A stretch of 31,928 bases of DNA from an uncultured Cytophagaceae bacterium (GTDB taxonomy: Bacteria; Bacteroidota; Bacteroidia; Cytophagales; Spirosomataceae), in contig CAILUB010000127.1 in the NCBI GenBank assembly GCA_903837305.1, positions 1 to 31,928 of the forward strand, written 5' to 3'. A program made the position numbers and the translations under genes. The notes below the pieces were generated by a model. The model saw only the letters and a program-made list of their open reading frames with translations. It was not told where the DNA came from and did not search any database. Position 1 is the stretch's first letter; each line of letters begins with the position of its first letter. Positions 8,226-15,503 of the stretch are shown in pieces.

Positions 8226-8806
8226 AGGTTATCTAAAGAGGCATCAATCTCTGCCGCGTGGCGAGATGCATACGTCAATTCATAGGTACAAAGGTTATCA
8301 ATTACCTGATTTACTATCGAAATCGGGTGTTTTTTACAAATTTTCATCACTTCATTCATCTGAGCATAGCTAAACTGAATATTACGGATTTTCATGGGCT
8401 CTTTCTCATAGATTTCGGCCTGTTCAAGCGCCTCTATTGCCCCCTCTTTATAGGCTTGAATGAGGCCAGGAACACCTAATAATGTTCCGCCAAAATAACG
8501 AACTACCGCCACCAACACATAATGCAGATTTTGGGAAAGAATCGTATTTAATATCGGCTTTCCTGCACTTCCAGAGGGTTCGCCATCGTCATTGGATCTA
8601 GCTTCTTCAGGGGTAAATCCGAGTCGATAAGCATAACAAATGTGGCGTGCTTTCGGATGCGCTTCTTTCAAGGAAGCTAAATGGCTTTTGATTTCTTCCA
8701 AATCTTTCACCGGATATGCCCAACTGATGAATTTACTTCCTTTATCTTTGTAAAGTCCTTCAGCTGGTTTTGCGATCGTGAGATAGGAGTCGGGTATCAA
8801 TGACAT
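8222..8806 (-). CDS. yigZ: YigZ/IMPACT family protein
   Basis: 194-residue member of the UPF0029/IMPACT family. Diagnostic segments are KGSKFISWAYPV near the N terminus, ARHICYAYRLG, RSNDDGEPSGSAGKPIL and VVRYFGGTLLGVPGLIQAY. Length is close to the usual 200-205. IMPACT proteins in eukaryotes modulate Gcn2 signalling; the bacterial role is not well established. It is the first gene of a three-gene operon with sugar-acid genes, an association that may be incidental. Its ATG at 8806 lies only 22 bp from the divergent RqcH-like start. Confidence 0.92.
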   Translation of the reverse strand: MSLIPDSYLTIAKPAEGLYKDKGSKFISWAYPVKDLEEIKSHLASLKEAHPKARHICYAYRLGFTPEEARSNDDGEPSGSAGKPILNTILSQNLHYVLVAVVRYFGGTLLGVPGLIQAYKEGAIEALEQAEIYEKEPMKIRNIQFSYAQMNEVMKICKKHPISIVNQVIDNLCTYELTYASRHAAEIDASLDNL

Positions 8807-8811
8807 GAGGA

Positions 8812-8819
8812 TAAATTTA
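8812..8819. promoter_or_regulatory. symmetric -7-like element between divergent genes
   Basis: TAAATTTA is palindromic, so it resembles the Bacteroidota -7 element TAnnTTTG (7 of 8) on both strands. It sits 5 bp from the yigZ start and 9 bp from the RqcH-like start. If used, transcripts would be nearly leaderless. I see no clear -33 partner. Confidence 0.25.
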
Positions 8820-8828
8820 GGCTAAGCG

Positions 8829-10379
8829 ATGCACAATAACTATTATTTTCTACGGATTTTATCAGGGCAATTACGTCAGATATTGATGTATGCGCGCTTA
8901 AAACAGTGTTTTTCGCAGGAGAAGGATGAATTAGTTTTGGGTTTTGAACGCCAAAACGGCGATGATTTCTACATCAAATGCTCCCTCGGTCCCCAGTTTT
9001 CCAGCTTACAATTCCCCGATTCTTTCCACCGTGCCGGCCGAAATTCCATCGACCTTTTCTCTGATTTACTGTTAGCTGAAGTCCAAGAAGTGGAGATGTA
9101 TGAAAATGAACGCGCCTTTGGGATTCATTTTTTGGGCAATTATGTACTCGTTTTTAAGCTATTCGGTAACCGGGCAAATTTGATTCTATACCGAGACGGA
9201 GAATATGATTCTCAATTCCAAAAACGACTAAAGAAAGACGATGAATTAGCTTTAGATTCCATCTCCCGTTCCATCGACCAAAGTTTTGAAGCCTTTCAGG
9301 CAGCAGATGGCGAGTATTTTCCACTATTTCCCACCTTAGGAAAAGAAGGGCAAGCCTGGCTTGTCGCGCGAGGATATGAAAATTTGAATCTGAATGATCG
9401 ATGGGCTCTAGTGCAAAAGATGCTTCAAATCCTAGATGAAGGGTCTTTTTACGTGGTTTCCACATCTAAAGGCATTGGTTTTACCTTATTCCCGCCATCT
9501 TCCGCAACGCTATTCGAAACGACGGATCCGATTGCCGCATTGAATCAATTCTATGTGCTGCATTATTCGGTAGGCGAGTTCACTCGGGAGAAAAGACAAA
9601 TACAGGAGGGATTAGAACGAAATTTAGCGAAATCTCAACTCTATCTGCAAGAGCAGGAAAAACAAAAGGTGATCAGAGAGACCAATGTTCCCTTCGAAGA
9701 AATAGGTAATATTTTGATGGCTTTTTTGCACCTAGTTCCGGAGGGAGAAAGCAAGGTGGTGCTAGAAGATTTTTACCGAAATCAACCCATCACGATTAAG
9801 TTAAATTCAACGCTGAGTCCAGCTGCTAACGCAGAAAATTATTACCGTAAGGCAAAGAATTTCTCCAAAGAACTAGCCCATTGGGAAGAAAATATTGCAC
9901 GCAAGCAGCAGGAGATAGCTGAAATACAACAAAGAATCGCTTTTTTAGCATCCGTAGAAACTCGGAAAGGCTTGAAACCCTTTTTAGCCTTAGCGACAGA
10001 TAAAAAATCCGCCGAAGAATTGCCATTTAAGCAGTTTGAAATAGAAGGTTGGGTGATTTGGGTAGGGAAAAATGCAAAGAATAACGACCTTCTTACACTG
10101 AAATACGCGAAGAAACAGGATATCTGGTTACATGCTCGCGACGTATCCGGCTCTCATGTTATCGTGCGTAACCCTCAAAATAGAACCGTGCCAGCCTTCG
10201 TGATTGAAAAAGCAGCAAGTTTAGCAGCCTATTTCTCCAAAAGACAGACAGAATCTCTTTGTCCTGTCATCGTTACATCGAAAAAGTACGTTCGCAAAAC
10301 GAAGGATTTATTGCCTGGAATGGTCATCGTAGACCGCGAGGAAGAGGTAGTTTTAGTAAAACCAGAGCTTTGGAATTAG
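8829..10379 (+). CDS. rqcH: NFACT/RqcH-family ribosome quality control protein
   Basis: 516-residue protein of the NFACT (Rqc2/RqcH) family. Family members bind stalled 50S subunits carrying peptidyl-tRNA and add C-terminal alanine tails for degradation. The N terminus MHNNYYFLR is conserved in Bacteroidota homologues and supports this start. An NFACT-N domain spans roughly 1-190 (VLVFKLFGNRANLILY). A central region of about 240-390 is rich in Lys, Glu and Gln and probably coiled coil. A C-terminal NFACT-R domain carries DIWLHARDVSGSHVIVRN. No RqcP homologue is visible nearby. It is divergent from yigZ with 22 bp between start codons. Older annotations call such proteins fibronectin-binding; in a Bacteroidota cell the ribosomal role is more likely. 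Confidence 0.9.
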   Translation: MHNNYYFLRILSGQLRQILMYARLKQCFSQEKDELVLGFERQNGDDFYIKCSLGPQFSSLQFPDSFHRAGRNSIDLFSDLLLAEVQEVEMYENERAFGIHFLGNYVLVFKLFGNRANLILYRDGEYDSQFQKRLKKDDELALDSISRSIDQSFEAFQAADGEYFPLFPTLGKEGQAWLVARGYENLNLNDRWALVQKMLQILDEGSFYVVSTSKGIGFTLFPPSSATLFETTDPIAALNQFYVLHYSVGEFTREKRQIQEGLERNLAKSQLYLQEQEKQKVIRETNVPFEEIGNILMAFLHLVPEGESKVVLEDFYRNQPITIKLNSTLSPAANAENYYRKAKNFSKELAHWEENIARKQQEIAEIQQRIAFLASVETRKGLKPFLALATDKKSAEELPFKQFEIEGWVIWVGKNAKNNDLLTLKYAKKQDIWLHARDVSGSHVIVRNPQNRTVPAFVIEKAASLAAYFSKRQTESLCPVIVTSKKYVRKTKDLLPGMVIVDREEEVVLVKPELWN

Positions 10380-10394
10380 TACAATTCCGATAAA

Positions 10395-10433
10395 AAGGTT
10401 AATTTAGTCAATTCAAGACCTTAAATTAACTTT
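10395..10433 (+). terminator. AT-rich hairpin between the RqcH-like gene and the symporter gene
   Basis: GTTAATTTA (10398-10406) pairs perfectly with TAAATTAAC (10422-10430), and flanking bases extend the stem to about 12 bp with one wobble. The 15-nt spacer and lack of a long T tract make it a weak terminator candidate; an operator for the symporter gene is equally possible. Confidence 0.35.
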
Positions 10434-10441
10434 AAAACTCT

Positions 10442-12112
10442 ATGCAATCAAACGGTTTACAAACACTCGACTACCTCGTATTTCTATTTTATTTCGTGGT
10501 AGTAGCTGGATACGGCTATTGGATTTACAACAAGAAAAAATCCGAATTATCCGACTCGAATGACTTCTTTTTAGCGGAAGGTTCGTTAACCTGGTGGGCG
10601 ATTGGTGCGTCTTTAATCGCATCCAATATCTCAGCAGAGCAATTTATCGGCATGTCCGGCAATGGTTTTAGACTCGGTCTGGCCATCGCTACCTACGAAT
10701 GGATGGCTGCAGCAACGCTCTTAATTGTGGCGATCTTCTTTATGCCGATCTATTTGAAGAATAAAATCTTCACGATGCCTCAATTCTTATCGCAACGATA
10801 TTCACCTACAGTAAGTTTAATTATGGCTGTGTTCTGGTTAATGCTGTACATAGCAGTTAATTTGACCTCTATTTTGTATTTAGGAGCCCTAGCAATTACC
10901 ACTATTTCAGGTATAGATTTTACGGTTTGTATGATTGGTATGTCTGTTTTCGCAGTGATTATTACGCTAGGTGGAATGAAAGTAATTGGATATACTGATG
11001 TAATTCAGGTCTTCTTCTTAATCTTAGGAGGTCTAGCGACGACTTATTTGGCACTCCAAATGGTATCAGACCACTTCGGTGGTGAAGGTGTGATGAATGG
11101 TATGAATCATTTATTAGCCAAAGCCCCAGAGCATTTCCACATGATATTAAACAAGGATAATGCCAATTACCCTTCTCTACCAGGTCTAACCGTGTTAATC
11201 GGGGGTATGTGGATTATCAACCTGAACTACTGGGGTTGTAACCAATACATCACGCAACGTGCTTTAGGGGCAGATTTGCCTACCGCGCGTAACGGTATCT
11301 TATTCGCAGCATTCTTGAAGATGTTAATGCCTATTATCGTGGTTTTACCTGGTATCGCAGCGTATTTATTGCACAAGGACGGCATGTTCCAGCAAGAAAT
11401 GTTGAAAGATGGAGTTATCAACCAAGATAGTGCTTATCCTGTATTATTGAATTTGTTACCAGCTGGTTTAAAAGGTCTTTCCTTTGCGGCTTTAACCGCA
11501 GCTGTTGTAGCTTCAATGGCGGGTAAGGCGAATTCAATCTCTACGATTTTTACGTTAGACATCTACAAGAAATACATCAATACGAATGCATCTGAAAAGC
11601 AATTAGTTTCTATTGGCCGAATAGCCGTAGTTGTTGCCATGGTATTAGCTATCGTGATTGCACCTTTAATGGGTATCGATAAAAAAGGTGGTTTTGAATT
11701 CATTCAAGAATATACTGGTTATGTTTCACCTGGTATTTTTGCCTTATTTACCTTAGGCTTCTTCTGGAAGAGAACTACGTCGAATGCGGCATTATTTGCG
11801 CTAATTGGAGGTGTTTCTTTCTCCATTTTAACGAAATACATTCCAACTTGGACTGGCGTCAATGACTCTATTTTCTATACAGCATTCCTTGATGGAGATG
11901 TGTACATGATTCCATTTATGGACCGCATGGGCTGGGTGTTTATCTTCTGTGTGGTTTCGATGGTGATTATTTCATTAGCGGATCCTAAAAGCAAGAACAA
12001 TCCGAAAGGTTTGGAGATTGATGCCAAAATGTTCAAACTCGAGCCTTCTTTCATTTTAGGAACGGTCGTGGTGGTGATGGGATTGATTGCTCTTTACACG
12101 TATTTTTGGTAA
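10442..12112 (+). CDS. sodium/solute symporter, vSGLT-like
   Basis: 556-residue inner-membrane transporter of the solute:sodium symporter family. Many hydrophobic segments are visible, and the region ASNISAEQFIGMSGNGFRLG with the following YEWMAA closely resembles the first broken helix of the sodium/sugar symporter vSGLT. A large proportion of residues 5-490 is transmembrane (about 13-14 helices expected), with a final helix at the C terminus (ILGTVVVVMGLIALYTYFW). It most likely couples sodium entry to uptake of a sugar or related solute; the substrate cannot be assigned. It is transcribed alone, between an AT-rich hairpin upstream and a very long hairpin downstream that begins inside its stop codon. 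Confidence 0.92.
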   Translation: MQSNGLQTLDYLVFLFYFVVVAGYGYWIYNKKKSELSDSNDFFLAEGSLTWWAIGASLIASNISAEQFIGMSGNGFRLGLAIATYEWMAAATLLIVAIFFMPIYLKNKIFTMPQFLSQRYSPTVSLIMAVFWLMLYIAVNLTSILYLGALAITTISGIDFTVCMIGMSVFAVIITLGGMKVIGYTDVIQVFFLILGGLATTYLALQMVSDHFGGEGVMNGMNHLLAKAPEHFHMILNKDNANYPSLPGLTVLIGGMWIINLNYWGCNQYITQRALGADLPTARNGILFAAFLKMLMPIIVVLPGIAAYLLHKDGMFQQEMLKDGVINQDSAYPVLLNLLPAGLKGLSFAALTAAVVASMAGKANSISTIFTLDIYKKYINTNASEKQLVSIGRIAVVVAMVLAIVIAPLMGIDKKGGFEFIQEYTGYVSPGIFALFTLGFFWKRTTSNAALFALIGGVSFSILTKYIPTWTGVNDSIFYTAFLDGDVYMIPFMDRMGWVFIFCVVSMVIISLADPKSKNNPKGLEIDAKMFKLEPSFILGTVVVVMGLIALYTYFW

Positions 12113-12178
12113 AAATTACAGGCAAGGGTTTTAAAATTGTGCTGCGCAATAATTTTGTAAACCCTTGCCTGTAATTTT
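12112..12178. terminator. very long near-perfect hairpin after the symporter gene
   Basis: A left arm at 12112-12138 and a right arm at 12151-12178 are complementary over about 27 bp with a single one-base bulge. The core is ACAGGCAAGGGTTT against AAACCCTTGCCTGT. The 12-nt centre can itself pair partly, so the structure is close to continuous. It starts on the last base of the symporter TAA stop. AT-rich outer arms give T runs on both strands, so it may terminate transcription, but it is much longer than a standard terminator. Confidence 0.6.
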
Positions 12179-12180
12179 CT

Positions 12181-12226
12181 GGCGACTTTTGGCTAAGCCG
12201 TAGGCGACTAAGCTGCGCGGCAGCGA
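12181..12226. repeat. GC-rich block of mini-hairpins with 3-nt loops
   Basis: Between the long hairpin and the arginase gene lies a stretch visibly richer in G and C than its surroundings. GGCGACT occurs twice and a related GCAGCGACT once. Three tiny inverted repeats with 3-nt loops follow one another: GGC-TAA-GCC, GCC-GTA-GGC and GCTGC-GCG-GCAGC. I cannot assign a function. No promoter of the TAnnTTTG type is recognisable for the arginase gene here. Confidence 0.4.
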
Positions 12227-12242
12227 CTTTATCAACAAAACC

Positions 12243-13190
12243 ATGAAAATCAAACTTCTGAAGAATAGATCGGATATAGGCGCCGGTACTAGAGGATCAG
12301 ATATGGGCATCGATGCCCTTGAAATTGCTGCGATCAATGTAGATAACGATTTTTTTCATCGTCATCTTTTTGAAGATATTCCTACCCACAACGAAACTAT
12401 CTACCAAAAGAATACCAATAGTTTTGCTAAACGAATAGACCATGTGTTACAACAGTGTGAACGCGTCTGTAACCACGTTTCTTCTACTTTAGAAAATGAG
12501 TATTTTCCTATCGTTTTATCTGGTGATCATTCTTCTGCAGTGGGTGTAATTAGTGGAATAAAAAAAGCTTATCCACAGAAAAAGCTGGGAGTAGTTTGGA
12601 TCGATGCACATGCTGATTTACATTCCCCGTTTACATCTCCTTCCGGAAATATACACGGTATGCCGTTAGCCGCTGCTATGCAAATTGATAACAAAGCATG
12701 TGCGGTAAATGAGGTTTCGCATGCTACAGTCGAATCTTGGAACGAGTTGAAGAACATTGGATTATCCCAGCCTAAATTCTCAAGTGATCATTTAGTGTTT
12801 TTGGGGCTACGGGATTTTGAATCAGCTGAGCAGTATATTATCGATCAAAATAGAATTCTGCATCAAAAAGTAGAAGAAATACGCTCCTCGGGTCTAGCGA
12901 ATTGTGTTGAAAAAGCCATCCAAAAACTGGACGAAGTAGACATGATATTTATTTCTTTCGATGTGGATTCACTCGATTGTGATCAAATTTCGTATGGAAC
13001 AGGGACTCCCGTAAAATCGGGTTTTAGTTCTGAAGAGGTACTTGCCATCATTGAATTATTTATCGCTACAAAGAAAGTAGTTTGTTTAGAAGTAGCTGAA
13101 ATTAACCCCTTACTTGATAATAAAGGGAACAAGATGGCGGAAACTGCGTTTGATGTTTTGGCCAAAATAGAGAAGCGAATAACGCAGTAG
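12243..13190 (+). CDS. arginase-family ureohydrolase
   Basis: 315-residue binuclear manganese hydrolase. All expected metal ligands are visible: H96 (SGDHSS), D121, H123 and D125 (DAHAD), D240 and D242 (FDVDSLD). The segment HSPFTSPSGNIHGMP is the substrate-binding loop typical of true arginases (arginine to ornithine and urea), favouring arginase over agmatinase or formimidoylglutamase. Length is normal. Start at ATG 12243; the region upstream is GC-rich and full of small inverted repeats. It stands alone and converges on acs. The stop codon TAG at 13188 is the first triplet of a 7-nt periodic array. Confidence 0.9.
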   Translation: MKIKLLKNRSDIGAGTRGSDMGIDALEIAAINVDNDFFHRHLFEDIPTHNETIYQKNTNSFAKRIDHVLQQCERVCNHVSSTLENEYFPIVLSGDHSSAVGVISGIKKAYPQKKLGVVWIDAHADLHSPFTSPSGNIHGMPLAAAMQIDNKACAVNEVSHATVESWNELKNIGLSQPKFSSDHLVFLGLRDFESAEQYIIDQNRILHQKVEEIRSSGLANCVEKAIQKLDEVDMIFISFDVDSLDCDQISYGTGTPVKSGFSSEEVLAIIELFIATKKVVCLEVAEINPLLDNKGNKMAETAFDVLAKIEKRITQ

Positions 13191-13222
13191 TCAGTCGACA
13201 GTGGGCAGTTTACAGTACGAAG
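13188..13222 (+). repeat. heptamer array starting at the arginase stop
   Basis: Five 7-nt units begin exactly at the stop codon: TAGTCAG, TCGACAG, TGGGCAG, TTTACAG and TACGAAG. The conserved part is the CAG ending of each unit. A CAG codon precedes the stop and keeps the same spacing. Unlike the other arrays, only the first unit contains a stop triplet. Confidence 0.65.
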
Positions 13223-13256
13223 GGAATGAGTCCGTAGGAAAAAAACCTCTAAATTC

Positions 13257-13271
13257 ATCGCCATCGGCGAT
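13257..13271. repeat. small inverted repeat with 3-nt loop
   Basis: ATCGCC (13257-13262) and GGCGAT (13266-13271) pair perfectly around the loop ATC. It lies in the convergent arginase-acs spacer and is of the same type as the mini-hairpins at 12.2 kb. No T tract follows on either strand. Confidence 0.4.
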
Positions 13272-13280
13272 TCCAACTTT

Positions 13281-13339
13281 ATGCTTTGTGCTCTATTCTT
13301 TATGCTTTAAATCTATACTCTCTACTCTATAATCTATAC
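13281..13339 (-). repeat. two adjoining heptamer arrays downstream of acs
   Basis: Two 7-nt periodic families adjoin. At 13281-13308, on the + strand: ATGCTTT, GTGCTCT, ATTCTTT, ATGCTTT. At 13312-13339: TCTATAC, TCTCTAC, TCTATAA, TCTATAC. Read in the sense of acs (- strand) they are GTATAGA-type units followed by AAAGCAT-type units. Most units contain TAG or TAA. They sit beyond the long palindrome that follows the acs stop. Confidence 0.8.
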
Positions 13340-13343
13340 TCTG

Positions 13344-13404
13344 CATTGGAGCATTATAAAGGAGCGGAGCTCCTTTATAATGCTCCAATGTTTTATAATG
13401 CTCC
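13344..13404. repeat. perfect 22-bp inverted repeat plus a third copy overlapping the acs end
   Basis: The arms 13344-13365 and 13369-13390 are perfectly complementary, with a 3-nt centre GGA. A further partial direct copy, TTTATAATGCTCC, lies at 13392-13404, where it encodes the acs C-terminal residues and stop. The palindrome therefore looks like a duplicated and inverted copy of the acs end. It may serve as a terminator for both convergent genes, although neither side has a strong T tract. Confidence 0.7.
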
Positions 13405-15282
13405 GCTGATAATCGAATCCACCACACCCGGATCTAACAACGTAGACGTATCTCCTAAGTTAGATGTATCGCCCTCAGCCACTTTGCGTAGAATACGGCG
13501 CATGATTTTGCCGGAACGTGTTTTAGGCAGGCCGGTCACGAATTGAATCTTGTCAGGTTTGGCAATAGGCCCAATCACACGTGTCACGGTCGCTAAGATA
13601 TCTTTGCGGGTCAAATCATCATTGATGGTCGGGTGTTCACAGATGACATAGGCATAGATTCCTTGTCCTTTGATATCGTGCGGATAGCCTACGACAGCGG
13701 ATTCAATCACACCCGTGTGCATATTGATGGCATTTTCTACTTCTGCCGTTCCGATTCGGTGTCCAGAGATGTTCATCACATCATCCACGCGACCGGTGAT
13801 ACGGTAGTAGCCATCTTCATCACGCATGCATCCATCTCCAGTGAAGTATAAACCTGGGTAGGTAGAGAAATAAGTCGATTTGCAACGCTCGTGATCGCCA
13901 TATGTGGTGCGAATAATCGATGGCCAGGGGTATTTGATACATAAATTACCATTAACTCCATTTCCGGTGATTTCTTTTCCATTCTCGTCTACCAGAATGG
14001 GTTGAACCCCCGGTAGAGGTAAAGTTGCAAAAGCCGGTTTTAATGGAGTGATTCCAGCGATAGGCGAGATCATCAATCCACCCGTTTCAGTTTGCCACCA
14101 GGTATCGACGATAGGGCAGTTGCCATGTCCTACTTTGTCATTATACCAATGCCACGCTTCTTCATTCAATGGTTCACCCACAGATCCTAAAACACGTAGC
14201 GAACTTAAGTCTTTGCTTTCGATGTGTTCATCTCCAAAACCCATTAACGAACGAATCGCAGTAGGGGCTGTGTAGAAGATGTTAACGGAATGTCTTTTGA
14301 TGATATCCCAGAAGCGTCCAGCATCTGGATAAGTAGGAATTCCTTCGAATAGAACTGATTTTGCTCCATTTAAAAGAGGTCCATATACTAAGTAAGAGTG
14401 GCCCGTAATCCAGCCAATGTCTGCGGTACAGAAGAATACTTCTCCAGGATTATATTGGAATACATTAGCGAAAGTATAGGCGGTGTAGACCATGTAGCCA
14501 CCACAGGTATGAACAACGCCTTTAGGTTTTCCGGTTGATCCTGAAGTGTATAAAATAAACAAAGGATCTTCTGCATTCATCGCTTCAGCCGGGCAATCTG
14601 CTGCCGCCTCGTTTTCTTCTTGTTCCCACCAAAGGTCACGACCGCTTATCATCGAAACAGGCGTTTTAGTTCGTGTTTTTACAATGACCTTTTTTACTGA
14701 TGGACAGGTGACTAAGGCATCGTCCACCGTTTCTTTCATCGGAATAGTCTTGTTACCCCGAACAGCTCCGTCCGTAGTGACAACGACTTTACATTCTGAA
14801 TCATTGATGCGATCTGCAATAGATTGGGCTGAAAATCCGCCAAAAACCACCGAATGAATAGCTCCAATACGAGCACAAGCTAAAACCGCAATGGCTAATT
14901 CAGGGATCATGGGCATGTAAATGCAGACACGATCACCTTTTTTAACACCTTGATTTTTCAACACATTACTGAATTTGCATACGCGGGCATGTAATTCGCG
15001 ATAGCTTAAGGTGATGGCTTCATCTCCCGGTTCATTTGGTTCGTAGATGATGGCTGCTTGATCTGGAATCGTTTTTAAATGGCGATCTAGTGCATTGGCT
15101 GTGATGTTCATTTGGCCATCTTCAAACCATTTGACCGAATAATCATCAAAATTCCAGTCTAACACTTTCGTGAATGGTTTGATCCAATCAAATTGATTTG
15201 CGATGCCTGCCCAGAACTTCTCTGGTTGCTGTACGCTTAATTCATACGTTTTTTGGTAATCTGCTAGGCTTGTGATTCTCAT
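13393..15282 (-). CDS. acs: acetyl-CoA synthetase (AMP-forming)
   Basis: 629-residue cytosolic enzyme that activates acetate with ATP and CoA through acetyl-AMP. Family motifs: the phosphate loop YTSGSTGKPKGVVHT, WWQTETGG, YFTGDGCMRDEDGYY, and the C-terminal PKTRSGKIMRR with K592, the lysine that is acetylated to switch off family members. Length is slightly below the E. coli enzyme and usual for Bacteroidota. It is the last gene of an operon: an MFS carrier and a small membrane protein precede it, the latter by only 2 nt, pointing to an uptake-and-activation unit for acetate or another short acid. The last codons and stop are part of a repeated sequence that forms a long palindrome downstream. 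Confidence 0.97.
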   Translation of the reverse strand: MRITSLADYQKTYELSVQQPEKFWAGIANQFDWIKPFTKVLDWNFDDYSVKWFEDGQMNITANALDRHLKTIPDQAAIIYEPNEPGDEAITLSYRELHARVCKFSNVLKNQGVKKGDRVCIYMPMIPELAIAVLACARIGAIHSVVFGGFSAQSIADRINDSECKVVVTTDGAVRGNKTIPMKETVDDALVTCPSVKKVIVKTRTKTPVSMISGRDLWWEQEENEAAADCPAEAMNAEDPLFILYTSGSTGKPKGVVHTCGGYMVYTAYTFANVFQYNPGEVFFCTADIGWITGHSYLVYGPLLNGAKSVLFEGIPTYPDAGRFWDIIKRHSVNIFYTAPTAIRSLMGFGDEHIESKDLSSLRVLGSVGEPLNEEAWHWYNDKVGHGNCPIVDTWWQTETGGLMISPIAGITPLKPAFATLPLPGVQPILVDENGKEITGNGVNGNLCIKYPWPSIIRTTYGDHERCKSTYFSTYPGLYFTGDGCMRDEDGYYRITGRVDDVMNISGHRIGTAEVENAINMHTGVIESAVVGYPHDIKGQGIYAYVICEHPTINDDLTRKDILATVTRVIGPIAKPDKIQFVTGLPKTRSGKIMRRILRKVAEGDTSNLGDTSTLLDPGVVDSIISGAL

Positions 15283-15284
15283 AA

Positions 15285-15503
15285 TTAAATTTTATCAAAT
15301 TCTCCCTGAAGTGAATAGTAGCCAAAAAGACTCATTCCAATCGATATAAGGGGAGCTAAAACAAAGGTGTAAATAATGGCAGGTACGAGGTCATTCCCGC
15401 CTTTGGCCCACAAAGGAACCGCTTGGAAATAAATCAAATAAATGCCTGCACCGCTTCCAAGACCGATCCAAACAATGCCTAAAATACGTTTTATAAGGTT
15501 CAT
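15285..15503 (-). CDS. small two-helix membrane protein between MFS carrier and acs
   Basis: 72-residue hydrophobic protein with two predicted membrane helices (about 5-27 and 40-65) and a short charged tail (QGEFDKI). Its ATG overlaps the stop of the MFS gene by four bases (ATGA), and its stop lies 2 nt before acs, so the three are almost certainly co-translated. I recall similar small proteins (DUF6814-type) beside MFS carriers in Bacteroidota but cannot confirm membership here. The position matches that of YjcH in the E. coli acs-yjcH-actP operon, so an accessory role in transport is a reasonable guess. No catalytic motif is visible. Confidence 0.8.
   Translation of the reverse strand: MNLIKRILGIVWIGLGSGAGIYLIYFQAVPLWAKGGNDLVPAIIYTFVLAPLISIGMSLFGYYSLQGEFDKI

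Noticed and set aside
12112..12226. Miniature transposable element with terminal inverted repeats
   Set aside because: No target-site duplication is visible, and only one copy is present in the window; kept as a hairpin only.
12131..12337. 68-codon - strand ORF across the long hairpin
   Set aside because: It reads through the hairpin and antisense to the arginase start, with no family resemblance.
13286..13546. 86-codon + strand ORF in the arginase-acs spacer
   Set aside because: It is made of heptamer arrays, the palindrome and antisense acs sequence; the protein is low-complexity.
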